From Gymnopilus junonius (Eukaryota; Basidiomycota; Agaricomycetes; Agaricales; Galerinaceae): a stretch of 64,000 bases of DNA. Position 1 is the stretch's first letter; every line of letters begins with the position of its first letter. Below, piece after piece: positions 1-12,344 of this stretch. The stretch lies in contig JADNYJ010000028.1 in the NCBI GenBank assembly GCA_015501075.1, positions 124,001 through 188,000 on the forward strand, given 5' to 3'. The notes below the pieces were generated by a model. It searched no databases. It saw only the letters and a list, made by a program, of their open reading frames with translations, and had not been told where the DNA came from. The position numbers and the translations under genes were made by a program.

Positions 1-231
1 AATAAGCAAAGGACGAAAGCGAGATGTCTAAGGGACCGAGAAAACGATGGCTAATTCGATACAGTTGGGTTAGATGAAATAGCAGGAAAGAAATAGGGTA
101 TGTGTCCATTGTGCGCGAAGGATGGTGGAGAATTAAAGAACGAAAAGTTGATAATTGTCCAAAAGCTGAAAAAGAAAGAGCATTTGATTATCGGGCAAGG
201 AGTGGCTCTGTGGGAATCACGCAGTTGACCC

Positions 232-1176
232 TTAACTGTAAGGGGGGTTTTGCGGCGCAGGAAAAGCCCCATAGACGTTCTCGTCTTCGTCTTTAACATT
301 GGACCAAGGATCCTCCGTAGACGAAGACGGCTGCCCAAGATTGTAACCAGGGCGCGGCATAATGTACGGATAAGGGTCGGGTCGGCGGGAGGCGATGGGT
401 TGTTCTATGGGACTATTATGGTCCGAGTGATGAGGGGACAAAGAAGGAGCGTGTCGATGATGAGGTGACGAGGAGTAAGGAGCGGTGGTGGAAATCCTCT
501 GCTGATACTGCATGTGCCTTGGAGGTTGCATTCCATGAGGAGAGATGGGGGAAACTGGCAACGAGACTCCGCTGATAAAGCTTGGGAATGGTATGTCAAA
601 GAAGAGGGCGCCCACAAGAACTGCGCTGGAGTTCTGAGCAGGATAGATTATCATTCCGCCACCCGGAAATGTGTTTGGAGCCCATGAAGCAACAGCAACC
701 TGCAAAATAGTTAGGTTTTACAGTCGAAGAAAGGGCACGTCACGCACAGCTTGGGTTTCAAAAAGAATACGAGACAAAGAGCGGAAATTGGTCTGATTGA
801 CCGTGTTAATATTTGGGTCCCGGAGACGGTTTGGCATGAACGTGCACAGAGGAATTGGTGGGAGATATCCTCTAACCCAAGCTTGAAACTCTCGTAAAAC
901 AGGTTGCTCGTGCAAAATACTAAAGAAGAATCTTGATGGCCATTGTTGTGCCCTGCTAGGCCATGTCCAAATCAGAGAGCAATCTTGTCTGATGATATCA
1001 ACGTACTTTTCGCCGTCAGTCTCAACCGCTGTGACGAATATTTCTTGACTGCTGCTCCTATCGGAACTTCGCATCCCGGTCACGACGATCGAACCCCGCC
1101 AAGGAGGAGGCTGAGGGTGCTGGTGAGCTGGAGGAGGGACGAGAGTCTCAAGTTGCGAGGGCAGACGAAAAACCAT
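232..1176 (-). CDS. MED25 ACID-like protein, two exons
   Basis: Two exons (1176..748 and 699..232) joined in phase 0 across a 48-nt intron at 700..747 with a GTGCGT donor, a CTAAC branch site and a TTGCAG acceptor. The joined protein is about 299 residues. Residues from about 25 to 200 follow the order of the activator-interacting (ACID/PTOV-type) domain of Mediator subunit 25: a WRGSI start, an 'EIFVTAV' strand, a QQWPSRFFFSIL helix, then 'GGGMIIYP' and 'LVGALFFDIPFP', which matches the end of that domain. The rest is a Pro/His/Ser-rich tail. In the family this domain binds transcriptional activators and sits in the nucleus. The VWA domain that normally precedes it is not obvious. The reading frame is open upstream of the ATG back to about 1230, so more 5' exons may exist. 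The MED25 identity is by motif order only and is moderately sure. Confidence 0.5.
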
Positions 1177-4100
1177 GGTGTGATGAATCGGAAAAGGTCG
1201 ACGACGTCTCCTCTTTAAACATTTCCATGATCGCTACCTAGTAAAATGCCTCCGTTGTCCAGCCTCATCCGGAAACAGATATCGACCTCAGATTCTTGCC
1301 ATCTCAAGTCGAGGTATGCGATTTCCATGGTCGCATGGTAGAGGTATCTACATCGTCAAGGCACGAATTGTCGATAAAATTTGTAGGAAACACCATATTG
1401 GGGATAGTAGCACTCCATCCCGTAATAAAGGCACAATACAGAGATTACTTGCGAAAGCGATATTCGGTGACTTGGATACGATAAGATCTACGATAGAGCA
1501 AGCAAAGAATTGAGCTGATCGCTATGGCCAATTCTTAACTATGTCTCCATGACATATTCATATCTGGAGGATGAAGACATGTGCAACCGATCAGTGGAGT
1601 ATGCTAAATGTCCCTATGAAGCTCGTGGCAGGAAACTCTAATGCAAAGAAGCGCGACGACGCGGGAGGGCGTTTGCCGCGCTATTCGAAGACACTTCGAT
1701 GGGTTCTGACGTCGAAACTGACAGCGAGACACTAAAAGGCTTCTCCGCTTTGCCCAGCCTCATCACGGCATAGTCTATTATGCCCGTTCCTTTACTCTCC
1801 TCCGAAGGTTTTACGTCCTACACTGCAGTACCTCGACTGGCAGATTCAAGACACCTTTGAGATATCGTTGCTATCCACATGCTTGAGTGTAGGGTCGGCC
1901 GGACACCCCTTTCATGACAGTGACGAAGATACCGCGAGGGCATGTCGGGCAGAAAATCTATTCCACCGTATTGTATCCAACCTGACTGGAGCCGGTGCTT
2001 TGAACCGGAGATGAGCAAGCGGAACAAATCACGTTGGTGCCACGTTGTCAAGGATCGCCGAACCACGTGGCTTCTTCCGTTGCGTGTCTTCGCCGAAATT
2101 GTAAGTCTGTTGCTCTCTTCCGAGGCTAGCATCTGGTGCTAGTGTACACTGTACGGTAATATGCACCCCTATGACCGCTTGTAAATTCTCTGCTGTATCC
2201 CCATCACAACAGTTTTGTTTGCATAGTGAGGGTGCACGCTGGTGAATTTTCAAATTATAATTAAGGAAGATGAACTTGAGATGAACAACTTACTCTGTAC
2301 AGCAGAATATTTCTTCAGATTAGACGGCGCTCAAGCCCTAGATATTATACGCGGTAGAGAATTATCGTTTCTCAGATTATGGGACCATTTTCAACACCTA
2401 GTTATCTCCATCTTTCTAAGCTACATTATACAAACGAAGAATTCGGGCAGCTCAGAATGAATTCCAAGCTCGTAAAACTATTTAAAAAAAATCTCTAATG
2501 CTAAAACTACCTTGTTACTTATTTGAAGGCACATAATTTGACATTGTCTTAACGCTCAGACCTTGTACAACGGTCATGATTAAAAGATGGTCCAAGGAGA
2601 TGGATCGTCCTTGTTATTATTAAGTGTCAAAATCTATTAGATAATTAGACGCTTTTTATTCTCCTCTTTTGCCATGGTGGTTCTTCCAACCAATTCGTGT
2701 TTCAGAAGATCATACTTCGGGTTTAACGCGATATTGTCACAGACTCTCTCAAGTCTCCTTGCATTCCCGATTTGACATCGACTTCCTTGCCTTTACAACT
2801 TTTGAGAACTCAATATTGAATTCTCCAGTTATTCTCATCGTGTCTCCAAGCAAGAGTTCTCAATGGAAAACTTTTACACTTGCTCGGGGTCGCTCTATAG
2901 ATACCAAGGCTTTGAAAAATGGTCTTCTCGTTGCTGACAACACAAACTATTATAGAGTATCGCTTCCAGGATTGGCGACGATTGTATTTCTTTACCCCAG
3001 TGCTGGAGCGACCCATGCTCACGGGATATGCCCGACCATTTGTACTACTATCTGAAGATTCCGTTATTTCCATTCGTTATGAACATGGATTAATTTATTT
3101 ACTTCCTCAGTTTCAGGACTATCTGGTCGGCAGCCGAGGCTGGCAGGGTCTTCTTTGTTAAATAATACTCCCGGTGGGTTCTCTCAATGGATAATTTTTT
3201 CGTGACACGAGATTACTAATTTCGCATCGATTGAAGAGCAATATTCGTGCCGCTGTATACCCGGGTTACTTTTACAATACGTCCTGACTCTAGGTTGCGA
3301 CTGGAAGGAGCCCAAACTCTGAGAAGGAAGAGGATCAGCACCGTCCGATTCAAGATCATACTGGCTGGCACTACTACTAGCCAGCAGTTCCCCCTTTAAA
3401 AAGCTTTAGACATCTCAACCTATTCATTATTCCAATTGGGGTTAACTAATAGCATCGTTATGTCCACTATAAACTGGTATCCACCGCCAAATTTAAAAGT
3501 CTGTAAGGTTTCCCAGCGCCTACTGCCGGGCTTTATTAAGATCGGCCCTTCTCACTGTACACCTAGCCCTCGGTTCCGGTTAACACTGTAAGTAAGATCG
3601 GGAGCATAGGAACGGAACCAAATACAGGTGAACCGTTCAGGCACAACTGAAAATGACAATTAACAACCAACTGACAAAGGAGGAAAAATATCGGAGGCAA
3701 ATCCCGAACGAAATACGGCTTTATCCTTCGCTTCACTGATAGGTGTCGATATATTCTCATAAGAATTTCATTTCTTAATGTAGATCACTTGTTGACGACC
3801 TATCAAGCATTGCTTACATTGCTTTCAACAAAGTGGAGCAGTTAAGGATAGAACTTGAATGATGTCACTCAGACCTTAGTTAAGTCCGTCGAGGGATCGT
3901 TTACTTTATCTTTGCATTGACCCTGCGCGTGAGGTCCCAAAAGAAAATAACTCCGATCGTCATCGAATATCTTACTGCCTCGCGGCCTCGGGTTCTCATG
4001 TCGTGCGTCGGTTGTGCTGGACTATGCGCACCCGTGGAAGGGTTGAATCTCTTTTAGCCAGCGCGCTCTCGTCGTCGTCGTCGGCATCGTTAGGGAAACT

Positions 4101-4722
4101 GGAAGGAAATCCCAAGAAGCGACATCTTGGAGACGGTCCCTTGGACATTAAGTTGTCAAGTGAACAAAAATTTCTACTTTCCTCTTTTGAACGTCCCATA
4201 TATGCAAGAAGCATGGCGGCTGTCGAATCATTCGGTGGTTGGCCTTCGAAATGCCATAAACTATGATGACCAACGCACGTGAAGGAAATGAGGATCGCTA
4301 AATTCATGCGTTTTTGCTGAATTAGGGAATTAGGAAAATGGCGAAAATTCCTGCTGCATGTCGGGAATCCGGTGCGCGGAGGACCGCTCTTTGCTTTACT
4401 TTTTGGGCAGACACCGCAGGAAGTGTACCTAATTGAGGGTCACCGTATAGTGTTCACAGGATATCTGGCGCTGTCGGTGGACTCGGCCATTTTAACTACA
4501 TGCAGCCAATAACTGGACTGCAGGATTGAAAAGATAAGCGAGTATTGAGGTCATAAACTGGCGAGCGAATAGAAGGCATTGATGTCATCGACCAATGTGA
4601 AAGATTCAATTACTTACAGGTGTGAGGGATGCATACAAATAAGTCCGAGCAAAATAAATTAGATACAATACTGATAAGATGCTGCAGATCGGCCCTCGTG
4701 TTATAATCCGTGAAGGCCAAGA
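1177..4722. other. Long stretch with no supportable gene
   Basis: About 3.5 kb between the MED25-like and Sos7-like genes. Minus-strand sequence at 1180-1500 could hold further MED25 exons, but frames are broken and I could not join them. A 128-codon open frame at 2669..3055 (+) and a 103-codon frame at 3996..4307 (-), with its 87-codon antisense at 4003..4266, resemble no family I know. The rest is AT-rich and non-coding by eye. Confidence 0.5.
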
Positions 4723-5966
4723 CTAGGTAGAAGCAGCTGTCCTTGCGCGCGCGAGTACAGCTGCCACCAGGCCATGGACGTCATTGACCTGCACATGCGC
4801 GTCGACAACATCTCCAGGTTCGACTCCAAGTTCGTCAAGTCCAGATACTTCCGCGGCAGCAAGTCTTCGTGTATCCGGGGCAAAGATCAGAGTAATCATA
4901 ATCCGATGAGAAGGTGAAGGAGATGGCATGTCGATTTTGTATGTCAGACGCAGTTCATTTTCCGATTCGGCATGAGAATCCTCGAGGTTACAAATAGAAC
5001 GTTGAAGCGATAACGAAGCAGTAAACCTGCAAAGAGCATGTTAGAAAGACGAGAAATTTGTTCGATCATTATACTCACCAATCGTAGAGAGGGACTAGCC
5101 GACTGTCGTCCTCCTCTACTTGAGTGGTCTTGACGGCCTTTTCCGCATCCGAAGCCTCCAGGCGAAGATTTTCTACTTCGTTTGTACCAACTTTGACTCG
5201 TTGCTTCTCGCTCTTGACCTTCTGTTTGATCGCTTGCACTTGATCGCTCAATGCCTGCATTTCATCGACCTGCTCGGCAAGCTTTTGATCCGCGAGGGGG
5301 ATCGTGAGGCGCGGTCGTGGATGGGTCTGCCGTAGGAGCATGAGGGAAGTACGAGCCTCCATAATTTTTTGAGACAGCAGGGCCGCTCGATCTGTAGCCT
5401 GTTTAACCTGCTGATAATCTATGAAAATGCTTAGAATCGAAAAAGGCATCGCATCGTAATCGTCTGACACACCTTGCTCTACCATAGGAGCCAGCAGTTT
5501 GATGTTATTCTGAGCCTCAGCAAGCTTATCTTTGGCACTTTTTAGCTTCTCTTTCTTTGCTTCATTCACCAACGATAGTCCTTGTTCTGTTCTGCTGTGA
5601 CAATAGGAGCATCGTCGATGTCACTGACGATGGACTTGACATATTTATCCTTGGCGTTTTGTTCGAGATACTGAAACTTGAGCTTCCTGAGGTAGGCCTA
5701 ACGAAAAGTTAGAAGGTTTGTGACCATCAGGGCAAGGGACGTACTATTTGATCAGCAACCTCCATAACCACGATAGCAGGGTCTTTCTCCTCCGTCTCCT
5801 CGTCTAAAGCACTATCCGATTCCAATTGGTGTGCATTAAGCTCTTCAACGCGTTTGACGAGCTGGACATTCAGACTATCGAGGCGAGCTTGAAGCCCCCT
5901 GGCAGCTTCGACGTTTTTGCTTGGTTCAATCGTAGGCAATTCCACGGATGGTCTTTTGCCAGACAT
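4723..5966 (-). CDS. Sos7-like kinetochore protein (frame break in exon 2)
   Basis: Four exons: 5966..5745, 5697..5473, 5418..5079 and 5026..4723. The introns are 47, 54 and 52 nt with GTACGT, GTGTGT and GTGAGT donors. The protein is about 360 residues, acidic and largely coiled coil. It carries 'LRKLKFQYLEQNAKDKYVK', 'APIVTAEQN', 'NEAKKEKLKSAKDKLAE' and 'LRQTHPRPRLTIP', the order I know from fungal Sos7/Kre28-type kinetochore proteins, which pair with Spc105/KNL1 in the KMN network. The ATG of MSGKRPSVELP was chosen because upstream residues look like translated 5'UTR. One base is missing at about 5582-5586: the frame is conserved up to AEQN and resumes at about LSLVNEAKK one frame away. Adding one A to the AA run restores a perfect fit, so an assembly error is as likely as a null allele. 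It is divergent from the GH27 gene. Confidence 0.6.
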
Positions 5967-6469
5967 GAATAAATCTTGAATAATGAGAAGCAGTAAGTTA
6001 CGCGTAATAAAAGAAGCCGAAAAACGAATACACAAACTCGAGAGTTCGAAGCAATGTGTTACGGTCGTGGTCGTGCAAATTCAAGTTTGACATTGAGAAA
6101 ACGCGTCAACAAACGCGTGTGTGTTAAGTCACATGATGCGTCACTTATGTGTGACCAACGTGGACTACAGTCACCTGATCCAGTGCTTGGCAGCGGCGCC
6201 CACTTGTCAAGGGACTGCCGAGCCTGGCACCTCCAAACCTGGCGTATTTTCCCCTTGATCAACGACAACGTCAACGTACAGCCTCAAAATACAGAAAACT
6301 TTCTGGAAAACTCCACGTCAACCAGCAGCGAGTAGCATTACTCCCTGATTTCAACGTTGAACGTTGCCACCCGCCGCCAAGCCACCGACCTCCACAAGCC
6401 CAGCATTCTTTTGTTAATGTTTAAGTATGAATTCTCATCACGGTGCAGTACATTGGTCTTTAGAAGAAA
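5967..6469. other. Divergent promoter region between Sos7-like and GH27 genes
   Basis: 503 bp between two divergent start codons. It holds the 5'UTRs and promoters of both genes. No clear TATA box was seen, and open frames here (for example 6054..6335) are not conserved. Confidence 0.5.
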
Positions 6470-9400
6470 ATGAGTGACTTACTGAAGGTTACAGATTCAT
6501 CATTGTATACGCCGCTGGTGCCCCATGATGCTGAAGCTTCCGGTACCAGTGACACGCTCCCAATGACAGGTTCGTCACTGCTATTGGGGTCCTCCTCATT
6601 CACACCTTCCTTAGACATGGACGCCAACCGACGCCAGAGGTTTCAGGAATGTAGGTAGATTGTTACTCAGTCTTAGGAGTCTGGTTAAACTTGCTGCAGA
6701 TAACGGAGATCTTTCACCGACAGAAGATGCTGGTATGTCCTCGCTTCCAGGTATAATATTTGCTTTGCTGAAAATACGTCCTGCCTTTCTTCCGATTAGG
6801 TGAGAATATACACGTCAGAAATCCAAAGATCAAACTAATAAGAAATTGATTGGGTATAGCATTCTCAGTTGCCTTGAAAGCTCCTTCAAGTGAACGAAAT
6901 TCCATCAATTCCTCGACACGTACTTGCTAATTTATTCTTCCATTTATGTGGTATAGCCTTCTATCCAGCAAAGAAAAAATTATGGAAATACCGTTTTGTT
7001 TTCAGTCTCTCCCCCTCAGCATACTTATCGCCGTTGGATTCATTGTAGTTGGTGGTTTGATTACCTCCTGGTTCAGCAAAAGGGAAATAGTGAAGGAGGG
7101 AAATGGTGTCGGCCGCCTTCCTTGTGAGGTTCTTGATCACTCAATGACTGACTGCGATGCTAATGTTTATTATACAAATAGTTATGGGCTATAATAGTTC
7201 GTCACTTTTTTTCTTGGTACAACAGACTAGTTAACCTTTGATTTTTTTTCATGCTAAGCATGGAATTCCTTCGGTGTACGTATGCAACCCTTATCTCTTT
7301 CAGCTTCTTCACTGAGAACTCTACTAGTGCGACATCAATGAGAAGGTCATCCTCGATACAACACGCCTCATGAAAACGCACGGGCTTTTGGTAAGCCTCT
7401 CATACCGGGCACACCTGGAGGGTTTTACCCTTATTTCTCCATAGGATGCTGGTTATGATCATATAAATCTCGACGATTGTTATTCGGAAAAACAGCGAAA
7501 CCCTTCTGGCGATATTATAGCAAGTCAGATTTTGCTTTGCCCCGCCTTTCGACGCACTTAAACATTTCATAGACGAAGAACGCTTTCCTTCTGGAATGAA
7601 CTGGCTTACAGACCAGATTCATGGACTCGGATTGTATGCATTTAAACATTTTCTCAGAGTTTATAGTTGACAAATATTGGCAGCAAAGCTGGTATTGTAC
7701 GGGTTCAATTGCTGAATCAAGATGGTGATCTTTACACTTTTGATTTTCAGTATAGTGACTCTGGATGGTTTACGTGTCAATTATACCCTGGATCATATAT
7801 GAATGAGGACAGGTATACAAAACCTCGTACCCATTATTCATTCGTTTATGAACCCTTTTCGTGTTCCAGAGACGTCAAACTATTCCAAAACTGGGGATTT
7901 GACTTATTAAAGTGCGCTTTCCGTTACCAAGTAAAATTATCTAAACAACAAAATTCATCTATACTTAGATACGACAACTGCGCCGGTTGGTTCGGACTTC
8001 AATTTTAACCTACAGTTCATTCATCAGTTCCTTAGTACCGTTCGACGAAGTCATCAAAGAAGGGATGATTGGAAGTCAGTTCCGAAGTTCAAGTAATTTT
8101 ACTCCTGGGCCTTTGGAAACTGATCATACCTTTAGAGTATACCAGGATAGCAAACGCCATCTCTAAACTAAGTAAATCCTCGGGGAAGCCACCAATCCTT
8201 CTTTCTTTGTGCCAATGGGGTCGGGTAAGGTCATGTATTATTATCCATCGAACTGTAAATAAACGGCACAATTTTGGTAGGTTCAACCTTGGTTATGGGC
8301 CCGAAAATTGGGTCAAAGCTGGAGGGTAAGTGGTTATCATCTCATTAATTTCATTCAAAGAATAATTGGTTGCCGTTCTTCTAAGACCACGAATGATATC
8401 TGTAAGGAAGCCCTTTTCCACATCATCTGTTTCAGACTTTTTTGAACACATCCTTCAGATCCTGCTTGGGATTCCCTTACCAACATCATGAATAGGTATG
8501 GATTCTCATGCGTAAGACACCTGCCGCCCGATGACGTTTCTTCAAGAAATTCTTTCATCGCTTCTGCGACGGATTTCTACGGCCACAATGACCTTGATAT
8601 CGTGAGTTCTCTTCGACTTCTTGTATCCTATCTATAAATACCCATCCCCCTCATCTCCCCAGCTTGAAGTGTTGAGTGACCATTTCTCTAGCGCGAATTC
8701 GTTCATAGTGAATTGATATTATTCTTTCCAGAGGGAACGGTGATCTCACCTACGATGAAAGTAAAGCCCATTTCACAGTATGGGCTCTTATGAAGTCTCC
8801 ACTTTTGATCGTGAGTTCGTTATTTTTGTGTATGAAAGGCCCCGCTTCCTGACGCTAGTCTTAGGCACTGACGTGAGTAACGTTAACACGGATGTTTCCA
8901 TGCTCAATCTATTCAAAAATGAAATCCTAGCTATCTAAAGTGACGGAGCAAACTCTGAGCATCCTTAAGAATAACGAAATCATTGCTATAAATCAGGATC
9001 CAGTCATCGGTACTTCGATCACACCCTTCCGATGGGGCGTTAATGTGAGCAACTCCTTTACCATAGCTATACATACTCAACCTCAGGCCCCGTTGATTAC
9101 CGTTCCGATCTAGCCGGATTGGACGTACAATCGCACTCACCCAGCCCAATATTGGAGTGGGGAAAGCCAGAACGGCACCGTGTTCATGCTTGTGAGCTAC
9201 TTTGACTGTAACCTCCCAAAGAGTATATCAACTCATGCCCGAACCTTTAGCTCAACACCCTCGATCATCCAGCAGATATGTTCTTCCGTTTGACGGAATC
9301 TCCATGGATCCGTGCTGGGCGTCAGTACTCTGTCCGGGTTCGTGATTAATATAGACCTCACCAATCCTTCGTTTCTCTCTGACGTAGGTGTATTTTTCCA

Positions 9401-9599
9401 GGACCTCTGGACACACACGGATAACGGAACGGCTGTGCGGAACTTTACCGCATCTGCGGTCCCTGCCCACGGAGTTGTAGCCTTGCTCTTGAAAGATGCT
9501 GGCGACGAACCTGCAGGAACAATGCCCCCCTGCTCTTCTTTGGAATGGTGCATGGCAGAAAATGGAACAAGAATTGATAACATTGGATTCAATCCGTAG
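6470..9599 (+). CDS. GH27 alpha-galactosidase, type II membrane-anchored, about 20 exons
   Basis: A glycoside hydrolase family 27 enzyme, which removes terminal alpha-galactose, spread over about 3.1 kb. Exons joined by splice signals give an N-terminal cytosolic tail (MSDLLKVTDSS), a basic KKKLWKYRF stretch, one membrane helix (PLSILIAVGFIVVGGLI, about 7010-7060), then the catalytic barrel: GVGRLPFMGYNTWNSFGCD, AGYDHINLDDCYSEKQ, FPSGMNWLTDQIHGLG, SDSGWFTCQLYPGS, LFQNWGFDLLKYDNCA (the nucleophile Asp is in YDNC), PPILLSLCQWGR, SATDFYGHNDLDILEVGNG (acid/base region), ALMKSPLLIGTDL, IIAINQDPV and QYWSG.SQNGTVFM. The C-terminus ends IDNIGFNP. The MSDLL start has a helix but no cleavable signal peptide, so the enzyme is probably anchored with its catalytic domain outside. 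The exon just before the membrane helix is one base out of phase near 6999-7002 (a TTTT run). All later junctions are consistent. Confidence 0.88.
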
Positions 9600-9907
9600 G
9601 TCTAGTCATTTTGTCGTGATGTAAGATTGGGATGAGCGTATTTATATGTCGTAATTACTTGACTGCGATGTGTATAGTACGAGAAAGCGAGTGGTATATG
9701 TATGGTGTACATGGATTGAGACTGAGGGAGTTATCAACAACAAAGAGCAAGATGTAGAACAATAAAACACTTTCAAACCGGTCATTATAATGCACATGTT
9801 GCGTGAGGTTGACAGGAGGGATATATGCGAGACAAGGTATATGACGCAGATGCGATGGATGGATAGATGCAGACGGAAATAAAAAAAATAGGACAAGAAC
9901 GGCGAAA
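9600..9907. other. Convergent 3' intergenic region
   Basis: 308 bp between the stops of GH27 (+) and TUP1-A (-). The AT-rich sequence fits two 3'UTRs. The 84-codon minus frame here is low complexity and was not taken as a gene. Confidence 0.5.
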
Positions 9908-12344
9908 TCAGAGAAGCGAATATGACCCTGATAAAAGTATTAATTAAGAGTCGTACGCTAAGAACCAGGCAGGTCTAGAAACTCACAAACTCGTGCTGTA
10001 TAATCGCCACTTCCAGTGGCCAACATTCCTCCCAATGGGTTAATATCCAGAGAGATGACTGACGAAATTACGTGTTTGTCAGGGCGTGATATTGAAAAAC
10101 ATAATTAAAAGCACTGACCGGAGTTTTTATGTCCCTGTAACATAAATTGTAACGCAGCAGTCCGCGAGTCCCAGAAATGCACACAACGATCTTTAGATCC
10201 CGAAAGAACCCACCGGCCATCATTCGACATACATACAGAGAGGACGAAATCCTATAATAATAATTATCAGGATCAGATGACAACGGAAGTTTAGGGGAAA
10301 TCCCGAGTAGGGGGGACGAACCTTGTGCCCGATGAAATCCAGCGCTGAAGATGAAGGAGCAGCAGTGAGAGCTAGAGGCGCGCCCGTTGGATCAGGTTTT
10401 ATACGCGAGAAGGCATTGACGCGATTGGTGACGTCCCAGTACTTGAGCGTTTTGTCCAGACTGCCACTGACAATGCCCTTGCCGTCCGGTGTGAACGCGA
10501 CGCTATACACGCTGTCAGTATGGCCTCGCAAGCGCTCCAGCAGAGTTCCAGAGGCGATGTCCCAGATGCGAACGACGGCGTCTAAGCTGCCAGCTGCCAC
10601 CAGAGTGCCATCTGGTGAGATAGCCACGGAGATCACTCCCGCGTCATTGTTCAGAGAATCAATATCGTTAATCGTGATTGTTCTACAAGAGTTGTCTTGA
10701 ATGTTCCAGATCCGCATCGTCTTGTCGCCAGAGCCAGAAACGATGTGACGACCGTCTCTTGAGAAATCCAGGGAATAAATCTCTTGCTGATGTCCGTCGA
10801 AAACTTGGCGTATACGGCGCTTAGCGATGTCCCATACCTGATAAGAGTATAACGTTAGTTTAAGTTTAAAGCTAGTCTGCGGTCATCAGCGGGGAGAGGA
10901 ATACGAACTCTGATTTTGCGGTCTTCAGCCCCAGTGGCGAGGAGCTTTCCATCGGGGCTAAAGCGAACACTGCGGATATAGAGATCGCCCTCTTTCGGGG
11001 CTGTTTCGTCTTCAACAACGCTACAACAATGATGCATCAATCAATGTATATCCATTAAAGGTAAAAATGTGTTCTTACCAAATTTTTAGACCTGTGGAGA
11101 CATCGAAAATCTGAGCAGTGCGGTTGCAACCCGTAGCCAGGAATCGTCCATCAGCGGAGAATCCAACGCAACAAACGACACTGGGAAACAGATTAAACAA
11201 CCGCTCAATCTAAGCTTTCTTTCAAAACTCACGTGAAATGATGAAACGTGTGTATCAGATTGACGTCAAGGGCCTTCTTGATTTTTGGGTTGTACACCGC
11301 GTACCAGTCTCCACCCTCCTTTCTGAATTCGGGAGGCACATTCTGCAGGGTGAACTCTTCACTGGAAGGATTTGGAGGGCTCAGATTCATCGGTGGAAGC
11401 CCCGATCCTCCAGGAGCGCTGACATTGTCCTGGCCTGGGAGTCGGTATAGCCCTAGGGAATTATTATTACTATAGGATGGTTTGACGGTAGCGTGAGGCT
11501 GGGATTGAGGTTGCGACTGAGAAAGCTGCGACCCCATCGGCGGTGGAAACATATCTGAAATGTTTAAAAAGATCACAGCCCGTTTAGCGTTTGACAATGA
11601 TTGAGGGGAAAAAAATATGATATACCCGGATGGTTCTCTCTCCGTGCCTTATGTCGCTTGGGGTCGCGATGATCTGACAGACGGTCCGTATCTCTGTCAT
11701 CTACCGTCATCTTGTCGGGAGGTAGGTCACGCTCTCGGTCGTTCAGCTGAGGGCCTCGACTAATAGAGCGGGAGTGCGGTAGAGGTTGCTGGGGTTCTGG
11801 TTGGACTGGCGCCATAAACCTGGGTGATGCCTCCGAGAGACCGGGGCCGCGGGGACGCCCATTTCCGAGAACAGTAGTAGGCGGTTGCGGAGCAGTTGAC
11901 TGACGAATTGCTATAGACTCAGTGCGTAGACGATTGATCTCATCCTCGTATTGCTGCCTAATGCGATTATGTTCATTTTCCAGGTCGAACAGCGCCCTTC
12001 GGATGGAGGCGAGCTCTGCCACTTGTGCTTCAACTACAGAGGAGTTAGATCCGTAGCAACATGCAAGAAAAGTGGTGGTTTCACGTTTTATTTCCATATC
12101 ATCCTTTTGACTGCGAACACGAGCGAGTTCAGCATGGACTCCTTCAAACTCGTGCTTGATCGTTTCGAGCGGCTCGACGATAGAGAAGGACGAATGAGGT
12201 TGAGCAACCTCCTGAGCGGTGTTTGAGCGCACGCCAGCGGGCTGCATCGGTCGATGCTGAGCACACGGTTGACCACGTATTAGCACAATAAATGAGAAGA
12301 AACCACTAGATGGGACGAACATTATAGACCGAACTTGTGGACAT
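9908..12344 (-). CDS. TUP1: Tup1 transcriptional corepressor, paralogue A
   Basis: Ten exons: 12344..12321, 12256..12085, 12033..11626, 11554..11233, 11180..11079, 11020..10909, 10837..10322, 10251..10119, 10058..9987 and 9927..9908. The start MSTSSVYN joins HRPMQPAG exactly as MSSTIYN joins HRTLQPTG in the second copy at 50.9 kb. Next comes the Tup1 N-terminal tetramerisation helix ([20 protein letters not shown] and [19 protein letters not shown]), a short Pro/Ser/Asp linker with RDPKRHK, the [20 protein letters not shown] segment and a seven-bladed WD40 propeller ([51 protein letters not shown], ending ARVWSYSLL). Tup1 with Cyc8/Ssn6 represses transcription in the nucleus. No frame break was found. 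It lacks the long Arg/Glu/Asp repeat of the other copy and has two WD40 introns that copy lacks. Confidence 0.93.
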
